Assembly: GCA_913041125.1 (NCBI GenBank)
Contig: CAJWHM010000010.1
Coordinates: forward strand, 1 to 57,762
Length of the DNA stretch: 57,762 bases
Direction: 5' to 3'
DNA from: an uncultured Bacteroidota bacterium
Lineage (GTDB): Bacteria > Bacteroidota > Bacteroidia > Flavobacteriales > Flavobacteriaceae
The position numbers and the translations under genes were made by a program. This document shows, one piece after another, positions 16,200 to 26,900 of the stretch; within the stretch, counting starts at the first letter, position 1, and every line of letters starts with the position of its first letter. The notes beneath the pieces are model-generated. The model ran no database searches. It was not told the origin of the DNA and was given only the letters and a program-made list of their open reading frames with translations.

Positions 16200-17612
16200 T
16201 TATCTATTCCACGGTCCGTGGTTCAAAGAGTTTTCTTTTTGATCAATAAAAACAAAACCATGAGCACCAAAAAAGTCTCTTTGCGCTTGGATCAAATTAG
16301 CATTACTAAATGGTTGAGTCATAGCTAAAAAATAATTCCAAGATGCCGAAATACATGGAATTGGAATTAAATTACCTCCTGAATAATTAATAACTGAGTT
16401 CCAGTCTTTTTGAGATTTATTCATAGAATTCTGGAATGTTTCCATCTTCATAATTGAAGACGAATTGCAAAAAGACGTTCCTAATGTTTCCATTAATTTT
16501 GATTTTAATATGCTTCCTTCAGACCAGATCTGTGCAACAGTCGCTAATTCAGTTTTCCAATTATATTCTTTACATGCAGTATTTATCATATCAAATCCCT
16601 GGTGATGGTTAATCCAGCGACACAGATCATACACTTTTTTTAATTGTTTTAAAGAAATCGAAGATTTTTTTTTGGTGAAATTTGATGTTTTGGAAAATTC
16701 AATTCTTTTTGATTTCATTGAAGAGGTGTATCTAGCGTGAAGTGCAGCAGTCATTAAACTATTTGGTGACCCTATCACTGCACCACTTATTGCCGCCCAA
16801 GCTCCCGTTCCTTTATTTGAAGCTTTATCTAAAATTTTGCTAACAAAATTAGAACCCTCTGAGTCATAATATGAAAGAATTGTAGATGTAATTCTTAGAA
16901 GATAGCCATCACTATAACTATTTTGCCATGACTCTAATACATTTTGAATAAGCTTAAAATCTAATTTAAAATAAGTCATTAATATTTCAAAAACTTCAGC
17001 TAAAAGTTGCATCTCAGCATATTCTATTCCGTTATGAACCATTTTAATATAATGACCTGCTCCACCTGAACCTAAAAAACTACAACATGGATTTCCTTTG
17101 GAATCTTTAGCAGCAATATTATTCAAGTCTTTTTTTACAGTTTCATAGGCCTTCCTATCTCCACCAATCATAAGAGAAGGTCCCTCAAGTGCACCTTTTT
17201 GTCCACCAGAGATTCCCATTCCTATAAATTGAATTTCATTCTCTTTTAAAAATGAAGCTCTTCTTTCAGTATCTTTAAATTCGGAGTTGCCTCCGTCTAT
17301 TATAATGTCTCCTTTTTGTAGTAAAATTTTTAAATTTTGTAAAATTTCATCTATCGCTTCTCCAGCGGGTAACATTAATATTAATTTGCGAGGTTTTCTA
17401 ATTGAGTTGACGAAATCTTCCAATGATTCAAAGGCTAGATCCTCTTCAAAAAAGCTATATTTTCGAGCAAGTTTTAAGGCTACTTTTTCTTCTTTACCTT
17501 TTATATAACGATTATATAGGGATAATTTATATCCATGAGCTGCAAAATTTCTACTTAAACTAGCACCCATAACACCCATCCCAACAATCCCCCAAGACCC
17601 TTTTTTATTCAT
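16200..17612 (-). CDS. gnd: 6-phosphogluconate dehydrogenase (decarboxylating)
   Basis: This 470-residue enzyme of the oxidative pentose phosphate pathway converts 6-phosphogluconate to ribulose 5-phosphate plus CO2 with NADP+. Visible features are the Rossmann motif 'GIVGMGVMGASLSRN' (8-22), 'IIDGGNSEFKDTERR' (104-118), 'GMGISGGQKGALEGPSLM' (131-148) and the catalytic segment 'GHYIKMVHNGIEYAEMQL' (Lys190, His193-Asn194, Glu197). The helical C-domain ends 'QAQRDFFGAHGFVFID...HGPW', where most members read 'GAHTYERID...HT.W'. This is a local divergence near the partner-subunit substrate site. The gene overlaps the upstream gluconokinase by 8 bases, so the two are translationally coupled. Confidence 0.92.
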   Translation of the reverse strand: MNKKGSWGIVGMGVMGASLSRNFAAHGYKLSLYNRYIKGKEEKVALKLARKYSFFEEDLAFESLEDFVNSIRKPRKLILMLPAGEAIDEILQNLKILLQKGDIIIDGGNSEFKDTERRASFLKENEIQFIGMGISGGQKGALEGPSLMIGGDRKAYETVKKDLNNIAAKDSKGNPCCSFLGSGGAGHYIKMVHNGIEYAEMQLLAEVFEILMTYFKLDFKLIQNVLESWQNSYSDGYLLRITSTILSYYDSEGSNFVSKILDKASNKGTGAWAAISGAVIGSPNSLMTAALHARYTSSMKSKRIEFSKTSNFTKKKSSISLKQLKKVYDLCRWINHHQGFDMINTACKEYNWKTELATVAQIWSEGSILKSKLMETLGTSFCNSSSIMKMETFQNSMNKSQKDWNSVINYSGGNLIPIPCISASWNYFLAMTQPFSNANLIQAQRDFFGAHGFVFIDQKENSLNHGPWNR

Positions 17613-18102
17613 AAATCCTTTTTAAAATCTCTTCTATTTTTTCTTTTATTGTCAAAGAATCTTTTATGTAGACAGCATATTTAGGCTCTTCTAAAGTATT
17701 AACTTGACTTTTTAGTAAAGATAATGGCATAAAATGATGACGTCTATTTATTCTCCTTTCTAACACTTTAATACTGCACTTTAAATAAATCCAAATTAAA
17801 TTACTAGCAGGAACATTTTTTGACAGTATTTTGCGATAGGACTCTTTAAGAGCGGAACAAGCTAATACAGCTCCATTAGACTTAAATTTAAAAAGTATTT
17901 TAGATAAATCCTTTAACCATGGAATACGGTCTTTATCATTGAGAGGAATTCCATTTCTCATTTTGTTAATACTCGATTTTGTGTGAAATTCATCTCCTTC
18001 TATAAATTGATATCCTAATTTTTTGGAAAGTGCTTTTGCGATTGTACTTTTTCCACTTCCACTGACACCCATAACGATAATAATATTTTCATTTTCTACC
18101 AT
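17605..18102 (-). CDS. gntK: Gluconokinase
   Basis: This 165-residue kinase has the P-loop GVSGSGKST (12-20), 'GYQFIEGDEFH' and 'LACSALKESYR', which are diagnostic for the GntK/IdnK type. It phosphorylates D-gluconate to 6-phosphogluconate, the substrate of the enzyme encoded directly downstream, so the two overlapping genes form a gluconate-to-pentose-phosphate route. It also overlaps the upstream Gfo/Idh gene by 7 bases. The length is normal. It is cytosolic. Confidence 0.92.
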   Translation of the reverse strand: MVENENIIIVMGVSGSGKSTIAKALSKKLGYQFIEGDEFHTKSSINKMRNGIPLNDKDRIPWLKDLSKILFKFKSNGAVLACSALKESYRKILSKNVPASNLIWIYLKCSIKVLERRINRRHHFMPLSLLKSQVNTLEEPKYAVYIKDSLTIKEKIEEILKRIYE

Positions 18103-19211
18103 TTTTTAGAGGTTTGAGACTTGGAAGCAACTTTTGCTAAACTCAAAATTTTTGAAACAATTAAATTATTCTCAACACTATATAATGAAAACGGCTCAAT
18201 AGTTTTGTTCTCAAAAACCACCTCATATAAAAGTCTGAACGGGTCTTTTAAATGCCGAGAAATTTTATTTGGGATGTGTTTTTTTGGCCCTTTTACTTCA
18301 TTTTCTAATATAATCATTGTATTTGCATTTTGACAATCTACATAACCATTAGATCCATAAATTTGCATATCTTTTCTATTATGAGACCAGTTCCATGAAG
18401 CTTGAATTACTACTTGCTTATTAGGATATTCTAAAATGATTGTAGTATCATCATCTACATTTGGATAACGATCAGGTTTAGTTTGTTTAGCAATACAACT
18501 TACACTAGTAGGAGTCTGACCTTTAAGCATCCAAGTTGCAATATTAGCGCCATAACATCCGAAGTCAGTTAATGCTCCTGCACCATTTAATACAGGATCA
18601 GTGAGCCATTCAAGAAATTCTGGTGTACAACCAATTTCTTGAGGACCTGGATGGCCAGTATTAAACACCATTTTTGTTATAGATCCAAATCTGCCACTAT
18701 CAAATAATTTTTTTGCTTCGTAAGTACTTTCATACCAAGAAGTTTCATAATTAATCAGTAAAGGGACTTTATATTTTTTTACTAAATCAGCCATTTCTTG
18801 TGCATCATCAATAGAAGTAGCCATTGGCTTCTCAACCATAATTGGAATTCCTTTAGGAGCAAAATAACGCACTACATTTAAATGTTCTTTAGTCGGATTA
18901 AAAGCTGAAACTGCGTCAAGTGAAGTATTTTTATAAAGTTCTTTATAACTTTTAAAAAAAATAGAATCGGGGAGGGAGTATTTTTTTTTATAGTTTAAAA
19001 TAGCATTTTCATTTGTTTCAACAATCCCCACAATTTTAACATCTTCTTTCTGACGATTTAGAATCCAGTTAACATGATCATGGACAAGACCAATAACTCC
19101 TAATTTTAGTACTTTATTTTTTGGTTTTTCTTTCCCAACTAATGATAAGGGTGTGGTAAATATCAATACTAGCATTAGGTAATTTTTAATTGTTGAAATT
19201 CTAAATGTCAT
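18096..19211 (-). CDS. Exported Gfo/Idh/MocA-family oxidoreductase
   Basis: This 371-residue protein has a signal peptide (about 1-26, ending SLVGKE) and the Rossmann motif 'LKLGVIGLVHDHVNWI' (about 35-50). It also has the 'VEKPMATSIDDAQEMADL' EKP motif, 'NGAGALTDFGCYGANIATWM' and the usual beta-sheet C-domain ('QASWNWSHNRKDMQIYGSNGYVD'). NAD(P)-dependent family members with a signal peptide are common in Bacteroidota and probably use a tightly bound cofactor in the periplasm. It is first in the operon with gluconokinase and 6-phosphogluconate dehydrogenase, which suggests that it makes or recycles a sugar acid. This is inference. Confidence 0.82.
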   Translation of the reverse strand: MTFRISTIKNYLMLVLIFTTPLSLVGKEKPKNKVLKLGVIGLVHDHVNWILNRQKEDVKIVGIVETNENAILNYKKKYSLPDSIFFKSYKELYKNTSLDAVSAFNPTKEHLNVVRYFAPKGIPIMVEKPMATSIDDAQEMADLVKKYKVPLLINYETSWYESTYEAKKLFDSGRFGSITKMVFNTGHPGPQEIGCTPEFLEWLTDPVLNGAGALTDFGCYGANIATWMLKGQTPTSVSCIAKQTKPDRYPNVDDDTTIILEYPNKQVVIQASWNWSHNRKDMQIYGSNGYVDCQNANTMIILENEVKGPKKHIPNKISRHLKDPFRLLYEVVFENKTIEPFSLYSVENNLIVSKILSLAKVASKSQTSKKW

Positions 19212-19262
19212 AATTTTAGTACATTGAGTAAAGAAAAATAATTATTTATATCAAATAAACCT

Positions 19263-20045
19263 ATGAAACAAAACATTATCAAAATTATTATTTTTGTATT
19301 TAGCTTCAGTTTTCTAAGTGCACAACAATCATCAAAAAAAATTTTAGCCGTTTTTGCCCATCCTGATGATGAACAATCAATTGCACCATTATTAGTAAAA
19401 TCTGTAGAAGAAGGCATAGAGGTTACATTAGTAATTGCGACTGATGGTAGACTAGGGGTAAATGAATATACTGATTATGAAGCAGGAGATGGGTTAGCAG
19501 CAATTAGAAAAGAAGAAATGTTGTGTGCTGCGCAAAAATTAGGAGTGAAGTTAATTCATCTGAATTATCATGATCAACTTAAAGCAGCAGAAGGATTCGA
19601 TGGGCACATACCGCATGTACAAAGTTTGATTTTTGATATAAAGAAAATCATTATTAAAGAACAACCAGATGCAATTATTACTTGGGGACCAGACGGTAAA
19701 ACTACGCATATGGATCACAGACTTGTAGGGGCCTCTGTTACTCAAGTTTATCTTTCTCAAAATTGGGGCAAGCCAATTGATCTTTATTATTTTGGCCAAC
19801 CAAGTGAACTTTTGAGGTCAGAAAAAGATAAGACTCTAAAAGGACAACTTATTAATTTTCTAACTGTTCAAATTCCATTTACTTCTAAACACTATGACAC
19901 TGCTTATAAAGCATTATTATGCCACCGAAGCCAATATCCAAAAAGAGTTGTTGAAGAAATTAAGGAGGAACGTAAAAAGTATGGTAACACACTCTATTTA
20001 AGACAATTTTCTACTCCAAAGACAATTAAAAAGACTTTATTCTAA
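19263..20045 (+). CDS. PIG-L/LmbE-family deacetylase, exported
   Basis: This 260-residue protein has a signal peptide (about 1-20, ending LSAQ) and the family's zinc motif 'AHPDDE' (32-37: His33, Asp35, Asp36) plus 'HMDHR' (His149, His152). Family members remove acetyl groups from N-acetylglucosamine-type sugars or related conjugates using zinc. The length is usual. It diverges from the exported Gfo/Idh gene (51-base gap) and its last 9 bases overlap the stop region of the convergent cytochrome gene. The substrate is unknown, but the neighbourhood suggests glycan breakdown. Confidence 0.87.
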   Translation: MKQNIIKIIIFVFSFSFLSAQQSSKKILAVFAHPDDEQSIAPLLVKSVEEGIEVTLVIATDGRLGVNEYTDYEAGDGLAAIRKEEMLCAAQKLGVKLIHLNYHDQLKAAEGFDGHIPHVQSLIFDIKKIIIKEQPDAIITWGPDGKTTHMDHRLVGASVTQVYLSQNWGKPIDLYYFGQPSELLRSEKDKTLKGQLINFLTVQIPFTSKHYDTAYKALLCHRSQYPKRVVEEIKEERKKYGNTLYLRQFSTPKTIKKTLF

Positions 20046-21401
20046 ATTACCAATAATCTCAATTGAATTAAATTGATCTTTTTGATTTTTAATTTGATCT
20101 GAGGTAATATTAGTATTCCATATAAACACTTTTTTTAAACTATTCATTGATTTAATTAGATCAAAAAGATTTTTATCAACTTGTGTACTATGCAAGTTTA
20201 AAATTTCTAAATGTTCGAGATATAAAAGAGGTGTTATCGCCTCAGTATCTATAAAATTTTTTTGAAGAGATAAGCGAGTTAAATTTTCCATTTTGGATAA
20301 TCTTTTAACATGATTCTTTTTCAGTTGGCTTTCGCTCAAATTTAACCACGTAATGTATGGTGCATATCGTTCTAAAACTTCTAGATCAGTGTCATTAATT
20401 TTAGAACCATTATATCGGATATCTAGGAGAGAATTATTAATAGAAAGATTTCTACAGCTAAAATTATGTTTCTCTAATTCAATAAATACTTCAGAATTTA
20501 ATTTATCTAAAACGACTTTTTCATACCATGGTTTAGCTTTTGTATCTAAACTGTAGTTTTTAAAAAGTAAAGATTGAATGTTTGGATCAATTTTCATTTT
20601 ACTAATAGGAATATTAGTAGGTGCTCCTTCTTTTATCCACCATTCTAATAATTGGATTTCTTCATAATTTAATGGAACTCCTGTGGGGGGCATAAATTCT
20701 TGATCATATTGTGAAAGAATGACTCTATTAAAAGCTAAACTTTTTCCTGGATCTTTTGGAACTATTGCAGCACCACTTTTTCCTCCTTCAAGAAGATTTA
20801 AAGAAGTAGTCATATTTAAACCTCCTCTTTTTATAATTTCATTATGGCATGCTACACATTTATTATTAAATAGCGGTTGGATAATATCATTAAATACATA
20901 GACAGAGTCTAAAGAAGCTTTTTTGAAAGATATAGGTTTTGTTTTTGTAATAAGTTTTGTTCTAACAACTTCAGGTGAAAACCTAAAAAGATAATCTTTC
21001 CCATGGGTTAAAGAACCTCCTAAGTGTCCAACTATAAATATAAAGAGTATAATGAAACTGTTATTAATTTTTTTGAGTAGGATAGAAATATTAAAAAGAT
21101 TTAAGTGAAATAACCATCCTAAAAAACTTAAACAAACTAATGCAATCCCAGTCCATTTATGTAATGATAGATCATTTTCAATATAATGTCCGTTTTCTGC
21201 TAACAGCAGCCCCATTATTGCAGAAAAAAAAGAACTAATAAATGCTAAAAACCAAATTAATCGTAAAATCTTAGTATAAGTTAAATTTTTATCTTTTTGT
21301 TTAATAGAGATTAATACCGCTAAAATCAAAAAACCTATTGGTAGATGCACTAATATTGGATGAAATCGACCGAAAAAAGTTGAAATTTCTAAAAAAAACA
21401 T
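20037..21401 (-). CDS. DUF2231 membrane cytochrome c with leucine-rich-repeat tail
   Basis: This 454-residue protein has an N-terminal DUF2231-type four-helix membrane domain (about 10-130: 'FHPILVHLPIGFLILAVLI', 'HKWTGIAL'). A Planctomycete-type cytochrome c segment carries one heme site CVACH (Cys182, Cys185, His186) and the distal ligand region 'EFMPPTG' (Met237). Residues about 310-454 are leucine-rich repeats ('ITWLNLSESQLKKNHVKRLSKMENLTRLSLQ'). This anchors an electron carrier in the inner membrane with its heme and repeat domain in the periplasm. It is the last gene of a tight four-gene operon, with only 4 bases between it and the propeller gene. Confidence 0.82.
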   Translation of the reverse strand: MFFLEISTFFGRFHPILVHLPIGFLILAVLISIKQKDKNLTYTKILRLIWFLAFISSFFSAIMGLLLAENGHYIENDLSLHKWTGIALVCLSFLGWLFHLNLFNISILLKKINNSFIILFIFIVGHLGGSLTHGKDYLFRFSPEVVRTKLITKTKPISFKKASLDSVYVFNDIIQPLFNNKCVACHNEIIKRGGLNMTTSLNLLEGGKSGAAIVPKDPGKSLAFNRVILSQYDQEFMPPTGVPLNYEEIQLLEWWIKEGAPTNIPISKMKIDPNIQSLLFKNYSLDTKAKPWYEKVVLDKLNSEVFIELEKHNFSCRNLSINNSLLDIRYNGSKINDTDLEVLERYAPYITWLNLSESQLKKNHVKRLSKMENLTRLSLQKNFIDTEAITPLLYLEHLEILNLHSTQVDKNLFDLIKSMNSLKKVFIWNTNITSDQIKNQKDQFNSIEIIGNLE

Positions 21402-21405
21402 AAGT

Positions 21406-22452
21406 TTATACTCGAGTGAGTTTTAAAGGATAAGTTTTACCAGAATTCCATTGAGGGACATATAAATTTTCGTCATTATCAATACATACGTCGTGTGGAT
21501 TCATAAAAGTTTGTTTGTCATAGGTAGGGGCTATTAATTTATCTTCTTGATAGAGGGGTGAACTACCTCCAGGAAGGGAGACAACTTTATTTTGCTTATT
21601 CAATACAGCCAACATCCCATCATATTTACCCCAATCTTTGGTAACAATGACAGCGAAATATAACATCCCATTTTTAAGAACTGGCCGACAAATATAACAT
21701 GAAGGTAAATCTATGGTTTCAATATATTCCCCATCTAAAGTGAATCTTTTAAAACAATTAGCCGTTCGAGAAGTGATCAAAAGGGTTTCTTTTTTGTCTC
21801 GGTTATCTATTGTTATTCCGTGACAGCAATCAAAATTTATTTCTTTATTTCCTTTTCCACCAAAATGATGTATATAATTTCCTTTTGAATCATATTGTAT
21901 GATAAAATCTAACCCATAGCCATCTGCTATATATATATCTCCGTTTGGAGCAATAGCTGTTTCTGTTGGTTTAAATTGATTTTTTTTAACATATGAATCT
22001 ATTTCTTTAGGAGTATCAATTTCTAAAACTTTCTTTCCATCTAAAGTGGTTTTACATACTTTATGAGTTTCTGGATCAGTTATATATAAAAATTCTTCAC
22101 CTCCTTCGTCATTAATTGTCAAACCATGGGCGCCTGGATTTTCTGTCCCCCAAGACCCAAGTATTTTTCCACTTCTATCATAAATAAGAATATTATTTTT
22201 TGGATGGGTTGTTGTCATAAAAATCCGATTTTTTTTGTCAAAAACCATTTCATGACAATCATTTACCGGGAACTTCAACGGATCCTGAATACCCCATTTT
22301 TTGTCTACTTTGTATTTGTAATTCCCATGCCCAACAATAGAATTTCTATCATCTTTTTTATTGCTTATTGGGAAAATATTTTCGAAAGGATTTATTATTA
22401 ATCCCGAAGCTAATGATGTTTTTTTTATAAACTGACGCCTACTTTTTTTCAT
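21406..22452 (-). CDS. Exported NHL-type beta-propeller protein
   Basis: This 348-residue protein has a twin-arginine signal (KSRRQFIKKTSLASG, Arg5-Arg6), so it is exported folded. The mature chain has repeated propeller blades ('MVFDKKNRIFMTTTHPKNNILIYDRSGKILGSWG', 'TAIAPNGDIYIADGYG.DFIIQYDSKGNYIHHFGGKG') and ends with 'NPHDVCIDNDENLYVPQWNSGKTYPLKL'. The His-containing blade starts (NDCHEM, CCHGITID, NPHDV) resemble the copper/zinc-binding propeller of peptidyl-alpha-hydroxyglycine alpha-amidating lyase, so an enzyme role is possible. It lies 2 bases from DUF1501 and 4 bases from the cytochrome gene, so it is part of the operon. Confidence 0.8.
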   Translation of the reverse strand: MKKSRRQFIKKTSLASGLIINPFENIFPISNKKDDRNSIVGHGNYKYKVDKKWGIQDPLKFPVNDCHEMVFDKKNRIFMTTTHPKNNILIYDRSGKILGSWGTENPGAHGLTINDEGGEEFLYITDPETHKVCKTTLDGKKVLEIDTPKEIDSYVKKNQFKPTETAIAPNGDIYIADGYGLDFIIQYDSKGNYIHHFGGKGNKEINFDCCHGITIDNRDKKETLLITSRTANCFKRFTLDGEYIETIDLPSCYICRPVLKNGMLYFAVIVTKDWGKYDGMLAVLNKQNKVVSLPGGSSPLYQEDKLIAPTYDKQTFMNPHDVCIDNDENLYVPQWNSGKTYPLKLTRV

Positions 22453-22454
22453 AG

Positions 22455-23912
22455 TTAACTTAATATATCTTTTACTATAGAGCCGTGAACATCGGTTAGC
22501 CTGTATCTTCTACCCTGAAATTTAAAAGTAAATTTTTCATGATCGATACCCATTAAATGCATTAATGTAGCCTGAAAATCATGAACATGAACTGGATTCT
22601 CAATAATATTATATCCAAACTCATCAGTTTGACCATAAGATAATCCCTTTTTAATTCCAGCTCCAGCCATAAATATTGTAAAACACCTTGGGTGGTGATC
22701 TCTAGCATAGTTTGTCTCTGTGAGTTGACCTTGTGAATAATTTGTTCTTCCAAACTCTCCTCCCCAAATTACTAGTGTATCTTCAAGTAATCCTCTTTGT
22801 TTGAGATCTTTTATTAGTCCTGCTGTTGGTTGATCTGTTTCTTTACATTGAATTTTAATATTCTTTGGCAAGTCACCGTGATGATCCCATCCTTGGTGAT
22901 ATAATTGAACAAAACGTACATCTTTTTCAATCAACCTTCTTGCAAGTAAACAATTAGCAGCAAAGGTTCCAGGTTTTTTTGCATCTTTTCCATACAATTT
23001 AAAAATCGATTCAGGTTCTTTGGATATATCCATAACTTCTGGAACAGAAGTTTGCATTCTAAATGCCATCTCATATTGACTAATTCTTGATAGAATTTCT
23101 GGATCACCTATATCAGAATATTTATTTTTTTGAATTTTAGAAAGAAAATCTAATTGCTCTTCTCTCAACTTTTTAGTCACCCCTGGGGGATTGTCTAAAT
23201 ATAAAACAGGATTTTTTCCTGATCTAAATTGTACTCCTTGGTATTGAGAGGGTAAGAAACCATTTCCCCATGATCTAGAATAAAGAGGTTGTCCGTACTT
23301 GTCTTTTGTTATTAATACAACAAAACCAGGAAGATTTTTATTGTCACTTCCTAATCCATAACTCAACCAGGAACCAATAGAAGGTCTCCCTGGAAGTTGA
23401 GATCCTGTTTGAATAAATGTTACTGCAGGATCATGATTTATCGCTTCTGTATGCATAGATTTAATAAAGCAGAGCTCATCAGAAATTTTGCTTGTATAAG
23501 GCATTAAATCGCTTAACCAAGCACCACTTTGACCATGTTGTTTAAATTTAAAATGGCTTCCAGCTAAAGGGAACGAGTTCTGACCTGCAGTCATACCTGT
23601 TAGTCTTTGTCCACCAGAAACACTCTCTGGAAGTTCTTCTCCATTCATTTTACTTAGCAAAGGTTTATGGTCAAACAAGTCTAATTGTGAAGGAGCTCCG
23701 CTCTGGAAAAGATAAATTACCCGCTTAACTTTTGGAACGAAGTGTGGCAAATTAACTTCTGAATTAATAGAAGAACGAATTGCATTTGAAGCAAATAAAT
23801 TTTCTGAATTTAAAAAACTTGCTAAACTTATTCCGCCAAGACCTAAAGAGGTTTTGGTTAGAAAATCTCTCCTTGAATAATTACTATTATCGTGATCGTG
23901 ATTACAATTCAT
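22455..23912 (-). CDS. DUF1501 protein with Tat signal
   Basis: This 485-residue protein has a twin-arginine signal (YSRRDFLTKTSLGLGGISLASF, Arg14-Arg15). It carries the alkaline-phosphatase-like fold of DUF1501: 'KRVIYLFQSGAPSQLDLFDHKP', 'GSWLSYGLGS', 'RFVQLYHQGWDHH', 'LVIWGGEFGRTNYSQG', 'GRDHHPRCFT'-type metal residues and 'HDFQATLMHLMGIDHEKFTF'. DUF1501 is related to sulfatases and phosphatases and in many genomes sits next to a DUF1549/DUF1553 protein, as here (3-base gap). The biochemical function is not established. Its export through Tat suggests a metal-loaded periplasmic enzyme. Confidence 0.87.
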   Translation of the reverse strand: MNCNHDHDNSNYSRRDFLTKTSLGLGGISLASFLNSENLFASNAIRSSINSEVNLPHFVPKVKRVIYLFQSGAPSQLDLFDHKPLLSKMNGEELPESVSGGQRLTGMTAGQNSFPLAGSHFKFKQHGQSGAWLSDLMPYTSKISDELCFIKSMHTEAINHDPAVTFIQTGSQLPGRPSIGSWLSYGLGSDNKNLPGFVVLITKDKYGQPLYSRSWGNGFLPSQYQGVQFRSGKNPVLYLDNPPGVTKKLREEQLDFLSKIQKNKYSDIGDPEILSRISQYEMAFRMQTSVPEVMDISKEPESIFKLYGKDAKKPGTFAANCLLARRLIEKDVRFVQLYHQGWDHHGDLPKNIKIQCKETDQPTAGLIKDLKQRGLLEDTLVIWGGEFGRTNYSQGQLTETNYARDHHPRCFTIFMAGAGIKKGLSYGQTDEFGYNIIENPVHVHDFQATLMHLMGIDHEKFTFKFQGRRYRLTDVHGSIVKDILS

Positions 23913-23915
23913 GGA

Positions 23916-26900
23916 TTAATATTTATAGTATGATTCATTTAAATTTAAAAGTGTATTAGCCACAATTGTCATTGCAGCAATTTTATCCACATTTTTTTGA
24001 CCTTTCGTCATTTTAGAATTTCCTACGGTTAAGATTTTGTATGCCTCATATTTATTTTTTCTGTAGTAATCAAGTTGATTTTGGTATAAATCCTTTAACA
24101 AGGAAACTTCAGATTCTTTTGGAAATCTTGATGTCGCAAGGCGAAAACCATATTTGATTTGTTGTTCTAAATTATTTTTTGCTTCGGAAAAAATTCTTTG
24201 AGCAAATACTCTAGATGCTTCAAAAAATTGGGTATCATTTAATAAAATTAATGACTGTAAAGGGGATGAGGTTTTCTCTCTTTTTATTGTACATATTTCT
24301 CTAGATGTTGCATCAAAAGTAATTAGGGAAGGAGGCGGTGATCCCCTTTTGATAAAAGTGTACATTCCTCTTCTGTATAAATTTTCTCCCTCTGATTGTT
24401 GATATTCCAGTAAACGTAGTGAAAAAGTATTTTTTTCTTTCCAAAGACCTTTCGGCTGATAAGGTTTAACACTTGGACCACCTAATTTATTTGATAATAA
24501 ACCACTCACTGCTAATGCGTTATTTCTTATCATTTCAGCAGGCAGCCTATAACTACTTCCCCTTGCTAAAAAAATATTATTTGGATCAATCGTATTCTTT
24601 TTATGACCAAAGACTGACTTTTGCATGTAAGCTCTTGAGCTAACAATTTTTTTTATCAATGTTCTAACATTCCAATTATTTTCTTCAAAATATATTGCTA
24701 GCCAATCTAAAAGCTCTGGATGAGAGGGAAGAGAACCTTGAACACCAAAATCAGTAGGTGTGTTTACTAAACCGTTACCAAAAAGGAGTTGCCAATAACG
24801 ATTTACAGCAACTCTTGAGGTTAATGGATGATTTTCTTGAAAAAGCCACTGGGCCAAACCGAGTCTATTTTTTGGGTAATTTTTATCCATCTTAGGAAGT
24901 ACATCAGGTGTATTTGGGGATACAGACTCAGAAGGTTCATTATAATTACCACGATTGTATAGATATGTTTTTCGAGGTTCACTCATTTCCTCCATTACCA
25001 TAATTTCTATGACAGGCTCAATTTCTTTTCGCCATGCAATTAGGTTTTTTTCTAATTCTTTATTTAATGAGATATACTTAGGATGGTTTTTTATCCAGTG
25101 ATCTTTTATTAATTCTTTTTCATATTTGATCTTATCATCAAAATATTGGTTAAAAATTATTTTTAATTCTAAAGCTGAAAGGGATTTGTTATAAATTTTA
25201 AGTTCATCCATTTTACCCATAAATAGACCATTATCTCCAGTAGAAAATTCATATGTTTTACCAACAAGAATTGGTCTTTCCTCAAGTTTTAATCCACTTG
25301 TAGAAACAGGTTTAATAGATTTGGATAAATTATTTATTATAATTTCAAAATCAAAAGGCACCCCATTGTTGAATAGTTTAATTCCTTCAGCCTTACCCAT
25401 ACCATTATATGTAAATGCAAGATGCGCCCATTGATTAATTTTGATTGGTTTTTTTGATCTAACATGAATCATATTGCTTGGAGCGATGTTAATAAGTCTT
25501 ATATTAAGGTAGTTTTTATCATCTAGATAAAAATCCCAGCCACGCCACCAGTTATTTTTACTACCAGTTGTTCCAAGTAAAATTTGACGTTTATTATTTT
25601 TTTTCTGATTTGTTTGAGCCCAAAGGGCTATAGAAAAAGAGTCTGTCCATTCAAAATTTGGTATTTCTTTAGAAATTGATATACGGTCGTAATCACTCCT
25701 AAATTCAAAAGCATTTTTTTTAATACCATCAACTATTTTTGGAGCTTTATTTGATTTAACGTTTAGGTTTCTATCTGCTACAAAATAATCTGCTCTATTT
25801 ATTGAATTATTTGAGATTAAAAATGCAGATTTTTTATTTGATTTTGCAGGGTTAACTTCATCAAACTTATAGTATCCAATTAGAGAATTGTTTATCTCTC
25901 TGTTAGTAGGGAGTTTTCCAATATAATTATACACATCATCAAGTTCCTGTTTAGTTAAATCAATTTTGTATTTTGTTTTTTCAATAATTGATTTTAATAG
26001 TTCTAATTTTTTCTCCTGATCACTTGTTGGAAGATATAGGAGAGGACCATAATCTCCGTCATCTCCAGTCATTCCTAATTCTCTAATATTATTAAAAAAT
26101 CCACTTAGTTGATAGTAATCCTTTTGTGAGATTGGATCAAACTTGTGATCATGACATTTAGCACAAGCTACAGTTAAACCTAAAAAAGCAGTGCTGAATG
26201 TTTCCGAACGGTCAAAAACATAGTGTAATCTCCATTCCTCATCGATAACTCCTCCTTCTGCAGTCATGGGAGAGTTTCGGTTAAATGCTGTTGCTAATTT
26301 TTGTTCTCTAGTTGCATTAGGCAAAAGGTCACCAGCAAGTTGCCAAGTAACAAATTGATCGTAAGGCATATTTCTTTGAAATGCCTTAATAACCCAATCT
26401 CTCCAGGGCCACATGTTACGAGAACCATCTGCATGGAGACCGTGAGAGTCAGCGTAGCGAGAAAGATCTAACCAATCTAGAGTCAGACGTTCAGCAAATG
26501 CTTGAGAGTTCATCATACGGTCTACAAGGCGATCATAATTTCCTGAAATAGTATCACTAATAAATTCGTCGATCTGATCAATTGAAGGAGGAAGCCCCAT
26601 AAGATCAAAAGATAGTTTTCTAATTAACGATTCTTTTGATGAAATTGGTTCAAAATCAAGACCCTTCTCAAGTAATTTATCATATAAAAATTGATCAATT
26701 TCATTTTCAAAAAGGGAAGATGATTTTTTTGAGGCTTGTCTTTTCTGAGGAGATATAAAAGCCCAATGTTCTTTCCATATAGCTCCTTGGTCTATCCATT
26801 TCAATATAAGAGCTTTTTCTCTATTGGATAAGCTTAGGTTAGACTCTGGAGGGGGCATCTGTTTATTGGGATCATTATTAATTATTCGATGAGCACTTTC

